This document shows, piece after piece, positions 38,045-46,972 of a DNA stretch of 64,000 bases. Numbering within the stretch: position 1 is the first letter of the stretch; each line of letters opens with the position of its first letter. This DNA is from Pseudomonas chlororaphis. GTDB taxonomy: Bacteria > Pseudomonadota > Gammaproteobacteria > Pseudomonadales > Pseudomonadaceae. The position numbers were made by a program, and so were the translations under genes. The notes beneath the pieces are model-generated. The model searched no databases and was not told the origin of the DNA. It worked only from the letters and a program-made list of their open reading frames with translations. The stretch is taken from assembly GCF_001921865.1 (NCBI RefSeq), contig NZ_MSCT01000010.1:434001-498000 (forward strand). Reading direction: 5' to 3'.

Positions 38045-39343
38045 ATGGATCACAAGCACAGCCTGAGTACGCGGATCGTGATGGTCTTTGCCTTGATGAC
38101 GGCGTTTGTCGCAGGCTTTTTCGCCGTAGGAATAGTCGCCACGGTACATGTGGTGGAGCGCAAGCTGACCACCATCAGCCTCGGCGGCAACCTGCACCGT
38201 TTGCTGCTGATGGAGTCCCCCGAACAGTGGACGCACCGGCCGGACAAGAGCGAGTTGTTCTTCGTCGAGGACGGTCCCGCCGACTTGAACCTCGCCCCGG
38301 CGCTCGACGCCTTGCCGGAAGGCTTCAGCGAGGTGGCGTTCGAGGGGCAACCGTATTACGCCATGACCCAGGTAGTCGATGGCCGCCGCTATGTCTTGCT
38401 GCGCGACCAGGTCAGCCTGAAACAACGCGAGCGGGTGTTGTTCCTGGTGGTGACGCTGGGCTTTGCCTTGAGCATCCTGTTGGCGATTTTTCTTGGCTGG
38501 TTGCTGGCCCGGCGGGTCATGGCGCCGGTGGTACGCCTGGCCAGCCAGGTGCGCCATCGCGATCAGTTGCTGGCGCTGGCACCGCCGCTGGCGCCGGACT
38601 ATACGAGCGACGAGGTCGGTGAACTGGCAACCTCGTTCGACCAGACCCTGGGCCGGTTACGCGCGGCGCTGGGCCGCGAAAAACTCTTCACCAGCGACGT
38701 CAGCCACGAACTGCGCACGCCGCTGATGGTGTTGGCCAGTTCCTGTGAACTGCTGCTCGATAACCGCTCGCTCGACGTCCGTTCGCAGGCGCAGGTCGGA
38801 CGCATCGCCCGGGCAAGCGCGGAAATGCGCCAGTTGGTCGACACTTTTCTGATGCTTGCCCGGACCGAAAACCGTACGTCGCACCTGGGGCCCACCACCT
38901 GTCTCGAAGACGTGGCGGATGCCCTGACGGAGGTCTGGGGCCGGTTGATCAAGGACAAGGGGCTGGAGTTTTTCTACTGCGTCGAACAGCGCTCGACGGC
39001 CCGTTACAACCTGACCTTTGTGCAAGCGGTCATGGGCAATCTGCTGCGCAACGCCTGGCACTACACCGACCATGGGTTCATCCGCCTGAGCCTGTACGAA
39101 CAGGGTTTCGTGGTCGAAGACAGCGGCATCGGGATTCCCGAAGAGAAGCGCAATGCGATGTTCCAGCCCTTTGTCCGCGGCGACGAACAACGAGGCGAAG
39201 GGCTGGGGTTGGGCCTGTCCCTGGTGCAACGCATATGCAGCCACCAGCATTGGCGGGTAACGCTCGACAGTCGCGAGCCGAACGGCTGTCGCTTCAGCGT
39301 CGATCTGCGCAGCCTCGCCGACACGGATCGAGCGTCCGGTTGA
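38045..39343 (+). CDS. Membrane sensor histidine kinase without adjacent response regulator
   Basis: This 432-residue kinase has helix 1 at about residues 10-32, a periplasmic domain to about 135, helix 2 at about 143-165, then a HAMP-like linker. The phosphoacceptor is His221 in FTSDVSHELRTPLM. The ATP-binding boxes are the N box LLRNAWHY, the G1 box VEDSGIGIPEE and GEGLGLGLSLVQRI. The ATG at 38045 was chosen over a GTG about 22 codons upstream. It resembles kinases of envelope and polymyxin-response systems and sits next to the arn region. No response regulator gene lies on either side, so its partner is elsewhere. Confidence 0.87.
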   Translation: MDHKHSLSTRIVMVFALMTAFVAGFFAVGIVATVHVVERKLTTISLGGNLHRLLLMESPEQWTHRPDKSELFFVEDGPADLNLAPALDALPEGFSEVAFEGQPYYAMTQVVDGRRYVLLRDQVSLKQRERVLFLVVTLGFALSILLAIFLGWLLARRVMAPVVRLASQVRHRDQLLALAPPLAPDYTSDEVGELATSFDQTLGRLRAALGREKLFTSDVSHELRTPLMVLASSCELLLDNRSLDVRSQAQVGRIARASAEMRQLVDTFLMLARTENRTSHLGPTTCLEDVADALTEVWGRLIKDKGLEFFYCVEQRSTARYNLTFVQAVMGNLLRNAWHYTDHGFIRLSLYEQGFVVEDSGIGIPEEKRNAMFQPFVRGDEQRGEGLGLGLSLVQRICSHQHWRVTLDSREPNGCRFSVDLRSLADTDRASG

Positions 39344-39517
39344 TTGGCCGTGAACGGCGAGCCTGGCATCCTGGCCGGCCTATACTTTACCCGGCCTACT
39401 TTGACGGCGGGCACTGCCTGCAATCGTCGTCGGCAGCCAGGGGGAGGGGTAATCAGCGTTTGCTGAACGCCCGCGGCACGGTCCTCGGCCACGATAAAAA
39501 ACCAGGAGGTGTGCTGC

Positions 39518-40291
39518 GTGATTAATAAAACGCCAGCCCAAGGCAGATGGTTTCGCCGTCTGTTATTTCTGTCGCTGCTGATCCCGGCGGTTCCTGCGCT
39601 TGGTGCGCAAGTGACCCTCGAGTTGCTGGTCCCGGAGGCACCGCCGCTGACCATCGCCAGCGAGGGCGAGCGCCACGGCATCGTCGGCGACACAGCCTTG
39701 CGGGCCATCAAGCAGGCCGGGTACGAGAGCGACTTGCGGGTGCTGCCTTGGGCGCGTGCGCAGAAATACGTCAGCGAACAGGACAACATCCTTATCGCGC
39801 CGCTCAGCCGCACACCGGAACGGGAAGACCGTTTTACCTGGATCGCTCCGATCATGCGCATGGACCGGGCATTTTTCAGCCTCGAACATAAGGTGGCGAG
39901 CTTCGAAGAAGCCCGGCAGCGCTTCAAGGTCATCGCGGTCGGGCTTGGCAGTGCCCAGGAAGAGATCCTGCGCAGCAAAGGCTTTGCCCCGGAACAGATC
40001 TACTCCGTCAAAATCGGCGAGAACCCCGCGCAATTGCTGCTCAAGGGTAGGGTGGACGCCTGGTTCAACGGGGTGCAGGAAAGCACCTATATCTGGGAGC
40101 GGGTGTCCAGCCGGCCGCTGCTGATGAGTTCGCCCATGGTCAGCCACGACCTTTACCTGGCCTGCTCCAAGGTGTGCAACGCCGATGTCGTGGCGGATCT
40201 CGCAAGGTCCATCGCGGCCCTGCGGGCCGACGGATATATCGAAAAAGTGAAAAATCGTTATATGCGTACAAAGTCGACAGAAAACAAATAA
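39518..40291 (+). CDS. Family 3 periplasmic solute-binding protein, stand-alone
   Basis: This 257-residue exported protein has a signal peptide ending near PALGA-QVT. It resembles the amino-acid binding-protein fold, with LRVLPWARAQKYVSEQDNIL (in parts) typical of the subgroup often found alone in Pseudomonas. The GTG at 39518 is preferred because AGGAGG lies nine bases upstream; an earlier GTG at 39509 overlaps that site. No permease or ATPase adjoins it. It follows the sensor kinase by about 170 bases and may be a sensory accessory. Confidence 0.78.
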   Translation: MINKTPAQGRWFRRLLFLSLLIPAVPALGAQVTLELLVPEAPPLTIASEGERHGIVGDTALRAIKQAGYESDLRVLPWARAQKYVSEQDNILIAPLSRTPEREDRFTWIAPIMRMDRAFFSLEHKVASFEEARQRFKVIAVGLGSAQEEILRSKGFAPEQIYSVKIGENPAQLLLKGRVDAWFNGVQESTYIWERVSSRPLLMSSPMVSHDLYLACSKVCNADVVADLARSIAALRADGYIEKVKNRYMRTKSTENK

Positions 40292-40308
40292 ATCGTTTTT
40301 TGTTGACC

Positions 40309-40350
40309 AATGCTCCTGAAACTCTCCAGCTTATCGTTAACAGGAGCATT
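40309..40350. terminator. Inverted repeat between convergent genes
   Basis: Ten-base perfect arms AATGCTCCTG/CAGGAGCATT are separated by 22 bases. They lie just after the binding-protein stop and before the stop of the convergent coiled-coil gene. A shared bidirectional terminator is likely. Confidence 0.55.
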
Positions 40351-40379
40351 CGTTAGTTATGGCTGGCAGGTGGCGAAGT

Positions 40380-41420
40380 TTACTCGGAGAGTACGCTTTC
40401 ACCGAGAGGGATGATGTCGTTGAGACTTTTCAGGATATTGTTGAAGTTATCCCTGGCGTGACTGAGTTTCTCGAAGTGTTCGGCCATTTCCGTGGTCTTT
40501 CTTTGCAGGACTTCCTCGCGGGCTTTTAGTTCGGCCTGACGTGCTTCTTGCCGGGCCTGCATCAAACTGTCGGACTTTTGCGCCTGATGCAGTTGTTCCT
40601 GAAGTTTCAGCAGTTGTTCTTCTTTTTGTTCTATCTGTTGCTCTTTCTCCTGCAGTTGACGCTCCTTGGAGCCCAGGGTTTCCAACTGCGCCTGGCTTTG
40701 TTGTTTCTGCTGCGTAAGCTTCTGGGCGATGCCGGAGAACTCCAGCAGGCTGGCCTCGATGTCCTGCAGGAACTGCACCGGGTCGGTTCCCGGGAACGGC
40801 CAGTCTTCGTGTTGCGGCTCGACGGGGGGCGTCTTCACGGGGGCGGCGGGGACGGCGCCCAGATCGGAGTAGCGAACTTCCTCGGGAGGCGTCTGCGGTT
40901 GCTGTTGTGACGTCGGGGCTTCGGCCTCGCTGCCTTGGGCCATGGCGGCGCTGAGCGTGTCGTCATCGATGACCACCAGCATGGGCGAGTACTCGACCGC
41001 CGGGCCATATTGCGCCGAGGACTGGAAGTTCAGCAGCTTGGCCACCCACTCCTTCTTGACGCTCAACATGCGATGGTCCGCGGCCGCTGCGGGTGCCAGG
41101 GGTTTCTTGTTCAGGTCTACCAGGTGGTAGGCCACGTCGCTGTCGCGGTGTTCGCCCGTGGCGGCTTCGCGCAGAATCTGGCTGAACACCTTGATCGCCA
41201 GGTGGCTGTCGGCGTCGGAGTCCAGGGCGCCGATCCGGTAGTTGCCGCCCTCGTTGAACAGCAAGGCGAGATAGACCCGCAAGTTCTGGTCGTCGATGCT
41301 TTCGTTCAGGCTGTAGGCAAGAAAATTTCGGCCCGACTCAGGAATGGAGAAGCTGCAGAGCAAGGCGGCAGTCAGCATTTCCTGTTCTTTGTTTTGAATG
41401 TAGATAGTGCGTAAGAGCAT
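40380..41420 (-). CDS. Uncharacterised coiled-coil protein
   Basis: This 346-residue protein is of a kind I do not recognise. Residues about 1-150 look globular with mixed beta/alpha character and end with SPMLVVIDDDTL. A proline- and glutamine-rich linker spans about 160-210. A long glutamine/glutamate-rich coiled coil follows (about 215-325; heptad runs such as KEQQIEQKEEQLLKLQEQL). No signal peptide or membrane helix is present. GGGTG lies five bases before the ATG. It is divergent from the Gld-like ABC operon and could act with it, but nothing in sequence proves this. Confidence 0.7.
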   Translation of the reverse strand: MLLRTIYIQNKEQEMLTAALLCSFSIPESGRNFLAYSLNESIDDQNLRVYLALLFNEGGNYRIGALDSDADSHLAIKVFSQILREAATGEHRDSDVAYHLVDLNKKPLAPAAAADHRMLSVKKEWVAKLLNFQSSAQYGPAVEYSPMLVVIDDDTLSAAMAQGSEAEAPTSQQQPQTPPEEVRYSDLGAVPAAPVKTPPVEPQHEDWPFPGTDPVQFLQDIEASLLEFSGIAQKLTQQKQQSQAQLETLGSKERQLQEKEQQIEQKEEQLLKLQEQLHQAQKSDSLMQARQEARQAELKAREEVLQRKTTEMAEHFEKLSHARDNFNNILKSLNDIIPLGESVLSE

Positions 41421-41715
41421 ATATCACCCAGTAGGCTCATTTGAAAAAAAACATGCGCCGTAGAATACTCGCAAACTATGATCGAAGGCTTTAAGAGCAT
41501 TGCTTTGCCGAAATAAGATAAATCTTATATTGATACGGATTGATCTTGTTTTGGTGGGCGGTGTCTTAACTATAAAGACTAGCGTGTATTGTGCTGCACC
41601 CATTTCAACACAGACAGTCTGTTGGTTCTGTTCAAACTATCCAATCCCGATTTTTGCTGAGCCTGAACGGTCCCGGATTGTTCGCCTCAGACTCCTTTTG
41701 CCGAACCTGGACGCC
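41421..41715. other. Divergent gap, coiled-coil gene / ABC operon
   Basis: This 295-base AT-rich region holds the palindrome TAAGAT-AA-ATCTTA at 41514-41527 and a TATAAA -10-like element near 41570. The ABC reading frame is open through part of it but lacks a start with a ribosome site. No separate gene is seen. Confidence 0.45.
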
Positions 41716-42639
41716 ATGATCGAAATATCCAATCTAACCAAGTCTTTTTCCGGGCAGGTCGCGGTAGACGATCTGTCCTGTCATATCGGCCCGGGAGAAG
41801 TGCTGGGGATTCTCGGGCCGAACGGTGCGGGTAAATCCACCACGATGAAAATGCTCACCGGGTTTCTTGCGCCGACCTCCGGCACCGCGAATATTCTGGG
41901 GTTCGACATCCGCACCCAGACCCGGCAGGCCCAGCGGCACATGGGCTACCTGCCGGAAGGCGCTCCCAGCTACAGCGACATGCTGGTACAGGGTTTTCTC
42001 GAGTTCGTTGCCAGCATTCGCGGCTATCGCGGCAAGCAGAAGCGCGAACGGGTGGACCGGGTGATCGACCTGCTGGAGCTGGGCAATGTCCGCCGGCAAA
42101 GCATCGAGACCCTGTCCAAGGGGTTTACCCGTCGCGTCGGTCTCGGCCAGGCGATCCTGCACGACCCTCGGGTCCTGGTGCTCGACGAGCCCACCGACGG
42201 CCTCGACCCGAACCAGAAACAGCAGGTCCGCCAACTGATCCAGGGGTTGGGCCAGGACAAGATCGTGATCATCTCGACCCACATCCTCGAAGAAGTCTCG
42301 GCCATGTGTAACCGCGCGCTGATCATCAGCAACGGCCGGTTGCTGGCCGACGCCACCCCCCATGAACTGGAACGCAGCTCACGCTATCGCCAGGCGGTGA
42401 CCTTGCAGGCCGACGAACCGCTGGACCTGCTGGCCCTGGTGGTATTGCCGGGCGTGGCGGGCGTCGAGGAGAACCCGGCCGAGGGCAGCCTGACGCTGCT
42501 GGCCCGGCCCGGCGAGGTGATTTTTCCCCATGTCAACGCGCTCGTCGCCGCGCGCGGCTGGAAGATGAAGCGCCTGGAGCTGGAGCAGGGCCGCCTCGAC
42601 GAGGTCTTCCAGACCCTGACCCGAGGAGAGCCGGCATGA
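41716..42639 (+). CDS. GldA-like ABC transporter ATP-binding protein
   Basis: This 307-residue ATPase has Walker A GPNGAGKST, a variant signature LSKGFTRRVGLGQ, Walker B VLVLDEPTDGLDP and the switch STHILEEV. The extra C-terminal domain of about 80 residues is usual in the GldA/NatA type. The ATG at 41716 aligns with the family N-terminus (MIEISNLTKSF). It overlaps the next gene by four bases. It forms an efflux-type or envelope-related ABC system with the two following genes. Confidence 0.88.
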   Translation: MIEISNLTKSFSGQVAVDDLSCHIGPGEVLGILGPNGAGKSTTMKMLTGFLAPTSGTANILGFDIRTQTRQAQRHMGYLPEGAPSYSDMLVQGFLEFVASIRGYRGKQKRERVDRVIDLLELGNVRRQSIETLSKGFTRRVGLGQAILHDPRVLVLDEPTDGLDPNQKQQVRQLIQGLGQDKIVIISTHILEEVSAMCNRALIISNGRLLADATPHELERSSRYRQAVTLQADEPLDLLALVVLPGVAGVEENPAEGSLTLLARPGEVIFPHVNALVAARGWKMKRLELEQGRLDEVFQTLTRGEPA

Positions 42640-43370
42640 GGCAGCTACCAGTTATTTTCAAACGCGAACTGGGCGGTTACTTCGCTACGCCGCTGGCCTT
42701 CGTGTTCATCGACATCTTCCTGGTGCTTTCGGGCGTCTTCACCTTCTACCTGGGCAGTTTCTACGAACGCAACCAGGCGGACCTGGTGCCGTTCTTCGAC
42801 GTGCACCCCTGGCTCTACCTGCTGCTGCTTCCGGCCCTGGCCATGCACCTGTGGTCGGAGGAGCGCAAGTCCGGCAGCATCGAACTGCTGATGACCCTGC
42901 CAGTGAGCTGCTTCGAGGCGGTGGTCGGAAAATTTCTCGCGGCCTGGGTCGTTGCCGGTATCACCCTGCTGCTGACACTGCCCATGGTGCTGACCGTGAA
43001 CTACCTGGGGAACCCGGATAACGGCGCGATCCTGGCCGGCTATCTGGGCAGTTGGCTGCTCGCCGGCGCCTACTTGGCCATCGGCTCCTGCATGTCGGCT
43101 ATGGCCAAGAGCCAGGTGATCGCGCTGATCCTGTCCTTCATGGTGTGTTTCCTGTTTGTCGCCTGCGGGTTTCCCCTGGTGCTGGATGCGCTCAACCCCT
43201 GGGCGCCGCAATGGCTGCTGGACCTGTTTGCCTCGCTGAGCCTGTTGAGCCATTTCGGCGCGATCAGCAAAGGCCTGATCGATATGCGCGATCTTTTGTA
43301 TTTCATCAGCGTGATCGTTGCCTGGCTGATGGCCACGATGGTGACGATCAACCTGAAGAAAGCCGAGTGA
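42636..43370 (+). CDS. GldF-like ABC-2 type permease
   Basis: This 244-residue protein has about six hydrophobic helices and the N-terminal KRELGGYFATPLAFVFI and HLWSEERKSGSIELLMTLP motifs of the ABC-2 permease group. Its start overlaps the ATPase stop (ATGA). In gliding bacteria GldF partners GldA and GldG; in non-gliding pseudomonads the transported substrate is unknown. Confidence 0.87.
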   Translation: MRQLPVIFKRELGGYFATPLAFVFIDIFLVLSGVFTFYLGSFYERNQADLVPFFDVHPWLYLLLLPALAMHLWSEERKSGSIELLMTLPVSCFEAVVGKFLAAWVVAGITLLLTLPMVLTVNYLGNPDNGAILAGYLGSWLLAGAYLAIGSCMSAMAKSQVIALILSFMVCFLFVACGFPLVLDALNPWAPQWLLDLFASLSLLSHFGAISKGLIDMRDLLYFISVIVAWLMATMVTINLKKAE

Positions 43371-43380
43371 GGGCCCTCCC

Positions 43381-45270
43381 ATGAAACGTATTCTGTATTC
43401 CGGCACCGGCCTGTTACTCATCGCCTTGCTGTTCCTGGCGTTCAATATGAGCACAGGGTTGTTGCTTACGGGCGCTCGTCTGGACCTGACCCAGAACAAG
43501 CTCTATTCCATCAGTGCCGGCACCCGGCAGATTCTCGCGGAGCTGAAGCAACCGCTCGACCTGTACTTCTATTTCTCTGACAGCGGCTCGAAAGAACTGG
43601 TGCCGTTACGCGGTTACGCCATGCGCGTCCAGGAGCTGCTCAAGGTCTACGAGCGCGAGGCGGGCGGCAAGATCCGCCTGCATGTCGTCGATCCGCTGCC
43701 GTTTTCCGATCAGGAAGACAAGGCCAGCGAATTCGGCCTGCAAGCCTTGCCGCTGGGACAGGGCGGGGCACCGGTGTACTTCGGCCTGGCCGCTACCGAC
43801 GCGGAAAACCATGCCCGGGTCATCGAGTTCTTTGCTCCGGACCAGGAAGAGCTGCTCGAGTACGACATCAGCCGCTTGTTACAGACCCTGGCCAATCCGA
43901 AACGGCCGACGCTGGGGCTGCTGACCAGCCTGCCGGCGAACGGCGGGTTCGATGTCCGCACCCAGCAAAAGACCGAGCCGTGGATGCTGGTCCAGGAACT
44001 GCGCCGGGAGTTCGACCTGCAATCGCTCAAGCCCGATACCCAGGACATTCCCCAAGACGTCGACGTGTTGATGCTGGTGCACCCCAAGAAGCTGTCGCAG
44101 CCGACCTTGTACGCCATCGACCAGTTCGTGCTGCGCGGCGGCAAGCTGTTGGCGTTCGTCGACCCCTATAGCGAGCAGGATTCCGGCGCCGAGTACTTCG
44201 GCATCCAGAGCAAGGACAAGGCCTCCGACCTCGAGCCCCTGTTCAAGGCCTGGGGCATCCGTTTGCAGCCGGGCAAGGTCGTGGGGGACAGCCTGTACGC
44301 CTTGTTCGACAGCTCGGAGGAGGACGGACGACCGCAGCCGCGGCCCTTCAGCGTCGGTGTGCCGGAGGCGGCCCTGAGCGACGAAGATCCCAGCACGGCC
44401 GGGCTCGAGTTCATCGCCCTGAGCACGGCCGGCATCATCGAGCCTGTCGCGGGGGCCAGCAGCCGTTTTACCCCGCTGATGTACAGCTCCGACTCAGCCA
44501 AGGCCTTCGACGCGGACGGTTTTGACAAGCCGGCCGACCGGCAGCAGACGCAGCGCAATCAGGAGCTGCCCAGCCAGCGCTACGTGCTCGCGGCGCGGGT
44601 GCAGGGACCGGTGCAATCGGCCTTTGCCGAAGGCATCGAGGGTCGCAAGGACGGCCTCAAGCAGGCGGAGCAGGTCAATCTAGTGGTGGTGGCCGACAGT
44701 GACCTGTTGAGCGACCGGATGTGGCTCGAGATTCGCCAGGACGCCAGCGGGCGCCAGTCGCCCCAGCCCTGGTCGGACAACATGTCCTTCGTGCTCAACA
44801 CCCTGGACAACCTGGCCGGTTCGGACACTCTCAACAGCCTGCGCTCGCGTGGCCCCTACAGCCGTCCTTTCGTGGTGGTGGACCAACTGCGCCGCCAGGC
44901 CGAAGCCAACTTCACGGCAAAACGCTTCGCGCTGGAGGAGCGCCTCGAGGAAACCGAAGCCAAGTTGCAAGAACTGCAGGGCGCATCGACGGATGCGCAG
45001 AAACTCAACCCGGAGCAGCAGGCGGCGGTCCGCCAGTTCATGCAGGAAAAGAACCGCATTCGCAAGGAACTGCGGGAGGTGCAATACCAGCTGAACGCCG
45101 ATATCGACGACCTGGGAAGGCGCCTGAAAATCGTCAACATCGCCCTGGTGCCAGTGCTGTTGAGCCTGTGCATGTTGTTGGTCTGGAGCCTGCGTTACCT
45201 GCGCCGCAAGTCCGCCGTGGCGCGCAGGCGGGCGGCGGCGGTCGAGGCCGCCGGTAACCAGGCCGGATAG
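43381..45270 (+). CDS. GldG-like auxiliary protein of the ABC system
   Basis: This 629-residue protein has an N-terminal membrane helix (about 6-28), a large periplasmic GldG/ABC-auxiliary domain starting at RLDLTQNKLYSIS, a coiled coil at about 510-585, and a C-terminal helix (about 590-612) with a basic tail. The conserved block MLVHPKKLSQPTLYAIDQFVLRGG (in parts) with KLLAFVDPY is typical. It follows the permease by ten bases. The three genes form a complete GldA/F/G-like set. Confidence 0.87.
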   Translation: MKRILYSGTGLLLIALLFLAFNMSTGLLLTGARLDLTQNKLYSISAGTRQILAELKQPLDLYFYFSDSGSKELVPLRGYAMRVQELLKVYEREAGGKIRLHVVDPLPFSDQEDKASEFGLQALPLGQGGAPVYFGLAATDAENHARVIEFFAPDQEELLEYDISRLLQTLANPKRPTLGLLTSLPANGGFDVRTQQKTEPWMLVQELRREFDLQSLKPDTQDIPQDVDVLMLVHPKKLSQPTLYAIDQFVLRGGKLLAFVDPYSEQDSGAEYFGIQSKDKASDLEPLFKAWGIRLQPGKVVGDSLYALFDSSEEDGRPQPRPFSVGVPEAALSDEDPSTAGLEFIALSTAGIIEPVAGASSRFTPLMYSSDSAKAFDADGFDKPADRQQTQRNQELPSQRYVLAARVQGPVQSAFAEGIEGRKDGLKQAEQVNLVVVADSDLLSDRMWLEIRQDASGRQSPQPWSDNMSFVLNTLDNLAGSDTLNSLRSRGPYSRPFVVVDQLRRQAEANFTAKRFALEERLEETEAKLQELQGASTDAQKLNPEQQAAVRQFMQEKNRIRKELREVQYQLNADIDDLGRRLKIVNIALVPVLLSLCMLLVWSLRYLRRKSAVARRRAAAVEAAGNQAG

Positions 45271-45275
45271 CCCGC

Positions 45276-45315
45276 AACGGCGCGGCCTGTCGCTGCAGCG
45301 GCGGGCCGCGCCGTT
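45276..45315 (+). terminator. Strong GC hairpin after the Gld-like operon
   Basis: Twelve-base perfect arms AACGGCGCGGCC/GGCCGCGCCGTT enclose a 16-base loop, beginning six bases after the stop. No T tract follows, but stem strength and position support termination or 3'-end protection. Confidence 0.6.
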
Positions 45316-45465
45316 CAATGGCGGCGCTAGAGATTGCGCACGGCAATCAATCAAGTGTCATTTGCGATCATTGTTGCGCTGCGCACCTGGCGCTTATCGT
45401 TGCCGGGCAACGCGTTCCGAACCACGGCTCCCACGTCCGACAACAACAAGCGACAGGAGAACACG

Positions 45466-45900
45466 ATGTCCGATCTGCAACTGCGTCCCCACGCTGCCGA
45501 ATCGCTGCAACGCTGGCATGCGATGCTCGCCGGCGGCGACCTGAGCGGCCTGCCTGAACTGCTGGATGCCCAGGTGGTATTCCGCTCACCCATGGCCCAT
45601 ACGCCTTACCCGGGCGTGCCAGTGGTCTCGACCATCCTCAATACCGTGAGCAAGGTGTTCAGCGACTTCGCCTATCACCGTGAACTGGTCAGCGCCGATG
45701 GCCTGAACGTCGTACTGGAGTTCAGCGCCCGGGTCGGCGAGCGCCAGCTCAAGGGCATCGACATGATCCGCTTCGACGAAGCCGGCAAGATCGTCGAGTT
45801 CGAGGTGATGATCCGGCCCATGAGCGGCCTGCAGGCCCTCGGCGAGGAAATGGCCCGGCGCCTGGCGCCTTACCTGGCGGCGAGCAAGGCGTCCAGCTGA
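45466..45900 (+). CDS. NTF2/SnoaL-like protein
   Basis: This 144-residue protein of the cystatin-like alpha+beta barrel fold has ESLQRWHAMLAGGDLSGLPELLD as helix 1 (in parts), then VVFRSPM and GIDMIRFDEAGKIVEFEVMIRP. Such proteins range from isomerases to binding proteins, and the role here is unknown. AGGAGA lies before the ATG. The longer open frame upstream has no ribosome site. Confidence 0.82.
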   Translation: MSDLQLRPHAAESLQRWHAMLAGGDLSGLPELLDAQVVFRSPMAHTPYPGVPVVSTILNTVSKVFSDFAYHRELVSADGLNVVLEFSARVGERQLKGIDMIRFDEAGKIVEFEVMIRPMSGLQALGEEMARRLAPYLAASKASS

Positions 45901-45937
45901 GCAATCTACCTCGGTCCATACCTAGGCAAGACGACAG

Positions 45938-45957
45938 AACCGCGATTTCGCGCGGTT
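45938..45957. terminator. Shared terminator, NTF2-like / LysR
   Basis: A stem AACCGCG/CGCGGTT with a six-base loop lies between the convergent genes, touching the LysR stop codon. The short flanking A and T runs make a bidirectional terminator plausible. Confidence 0.55.
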
Positions 45958-46864
45958 ATTCACCGGGTTGTTGGGCAAAGGCGTTCGCCAGGAAATCAAT
46001 CAGCGTGCGCACCGCAGGGCGCAAGCCTCGCCTCGACGGAAACACCGCGGTGATCACGCCCTCGGCGGGTTGCCAGGCGTCCAGCAGTCGCTGCAGCTGG
46101 CCGCTCGCCAGTTCGTCGCGGACCACCGCCAAAGGCAGGTTGGCAATGCCGGCGCCTTCGAGCACCGCACTCTTGAGCACAGCCATGTCGTCGCTGAGCA
46201 AGCGCGGTGCATGGACAATCTGTGCGGCGCCGCCGCTGCTGTCGTGCAACTGCCACCAATGACGGGGCTGGCCGGCGCTTACCCAGCCGATGCTGGGCAG
46301 GTCGGCGAGGTCCGCGGGGGACTTCAGCGGGCCATGGCGCTGGACAAAGCCCGGGCTCGCCACCAGCACCTGCGGGCTTTTGCTCAGGACCTTCATCACC
46401 AGCTCACTGTCCGTCAGCGGCGGGAAGCACAGGCTCAGGGCGATGTCGAAACCTTCGCTGATGACATCGACCCGACGGTTGTAGCTCTTCACATAAAGCT
46501 CGACGGCGGGGCACTGGGCCATGAATTGGCCGATCAGCGGCGCCACCCAGTAGTTCAGCAGCGGGGTGCTGCAACTCAGCCTGACCACGCCCCGGGGTTC
46601 GGACCTGTTCTGTTCGATCAGCTCTTCGGCCGACTCCGCTTCGGCCATCATCGCCACGCAATGCCGGTAATAGGCCTGGCCGATTTCGGTGACTTGGAAT
46701 TGCCGGGTGGAACGCTGGATCAGGCGCACCCCCAGGCGGGTTTCCAGCTGGTTGACCCGGCGGCTCAGGGTCGACTTGGGCATGTTCAGCGCTCGGCCAG
46801 CTGCCGCGAAGCCGCTGTTTTCAACCACTTTGGCGTAGAGAAAGAGTTCGTTGAGATCGATCAT
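45956..46864 (-). CDS. LysR-family regulator divergent from OprD porin
   Basis: This 302-residue regulator has the winged helix in residues about 1-60 (VVENSGFAAAGRALNMPKSTLSRRVNQLE, in parts). It belongs to the CrgA-like branch with the MPKSTLSRRV recognition helix. It is divergent from the OprD-family porin gene 108 bases away. A perfect nine-base dyad lies in the gap between them. It probably controls itself and the porin. Confidence 0.88.
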   Translation of the reverse strand: MIDLNELFLYAKVVENSGFAAAGRALNMPKSTLSRRVNQLETRLGVRLIQRSTRQFQVTEIGQAYYRHCVAMMAEAESAEELIEQNRSEPRGVVRLSCSTPLLNYWVAPLIGQFMAQCPAVELYVKSYNRRVDVISEGFDIALSLCFPPLTDSELVMKVLSKSPQVLVASPGFVQRHGPLKSPADLADLPSIGWVSAGQPRHWWQLHDSSGGAAQIVHAPRLLSDDMAVLKSAVLEGAGIANLPLAVVRDELASGQLQRLLDAWQPAEGVITAVFPSRRGLRPAVRTLIDFLANAFAQQPGE

Positions 46865-46880
46865 CGACAGTCGCGTTGTT

Positions 46881-46933
46881 CCAGTATTGAGACGATGAAG
46901 TCTAATTCAACGACTACCGCCCCCCAATACTGG
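46881..46933. promoter_or_regulatory. Inverted repeat in LysR/OprD promoter region
   Basis: Perfect nine-base arms CCAGTATTG (46881-46889) and CAATACTGG (46925-46933) are 35 bases apart within the 108-base divergent gap. The spacing suits two regulator-bound half-sites rather than a terminator. The LysR product is the natural candidate. Confidence 0.55.
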
Positions 46934-46972
46934 CCACTAACGTAGTGCCCCTGAGCCAAAGGGAGCCGACTC

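Noticed and set aside
37866..38066. Short frames upstream of the sensor kinase as a response-regulator remnant
   Set aside because: No receiver Asp/Lys motifs and no winged-helix C-terminal pattern can be seen in any frame.
41514..41527. Palindrome TAAGAT-AA-ATCTTA as a specific operator
   Set aside because: Short and AT-rich in an AT-rich gap, so chance occurrence is likely; noted only in the gap description.
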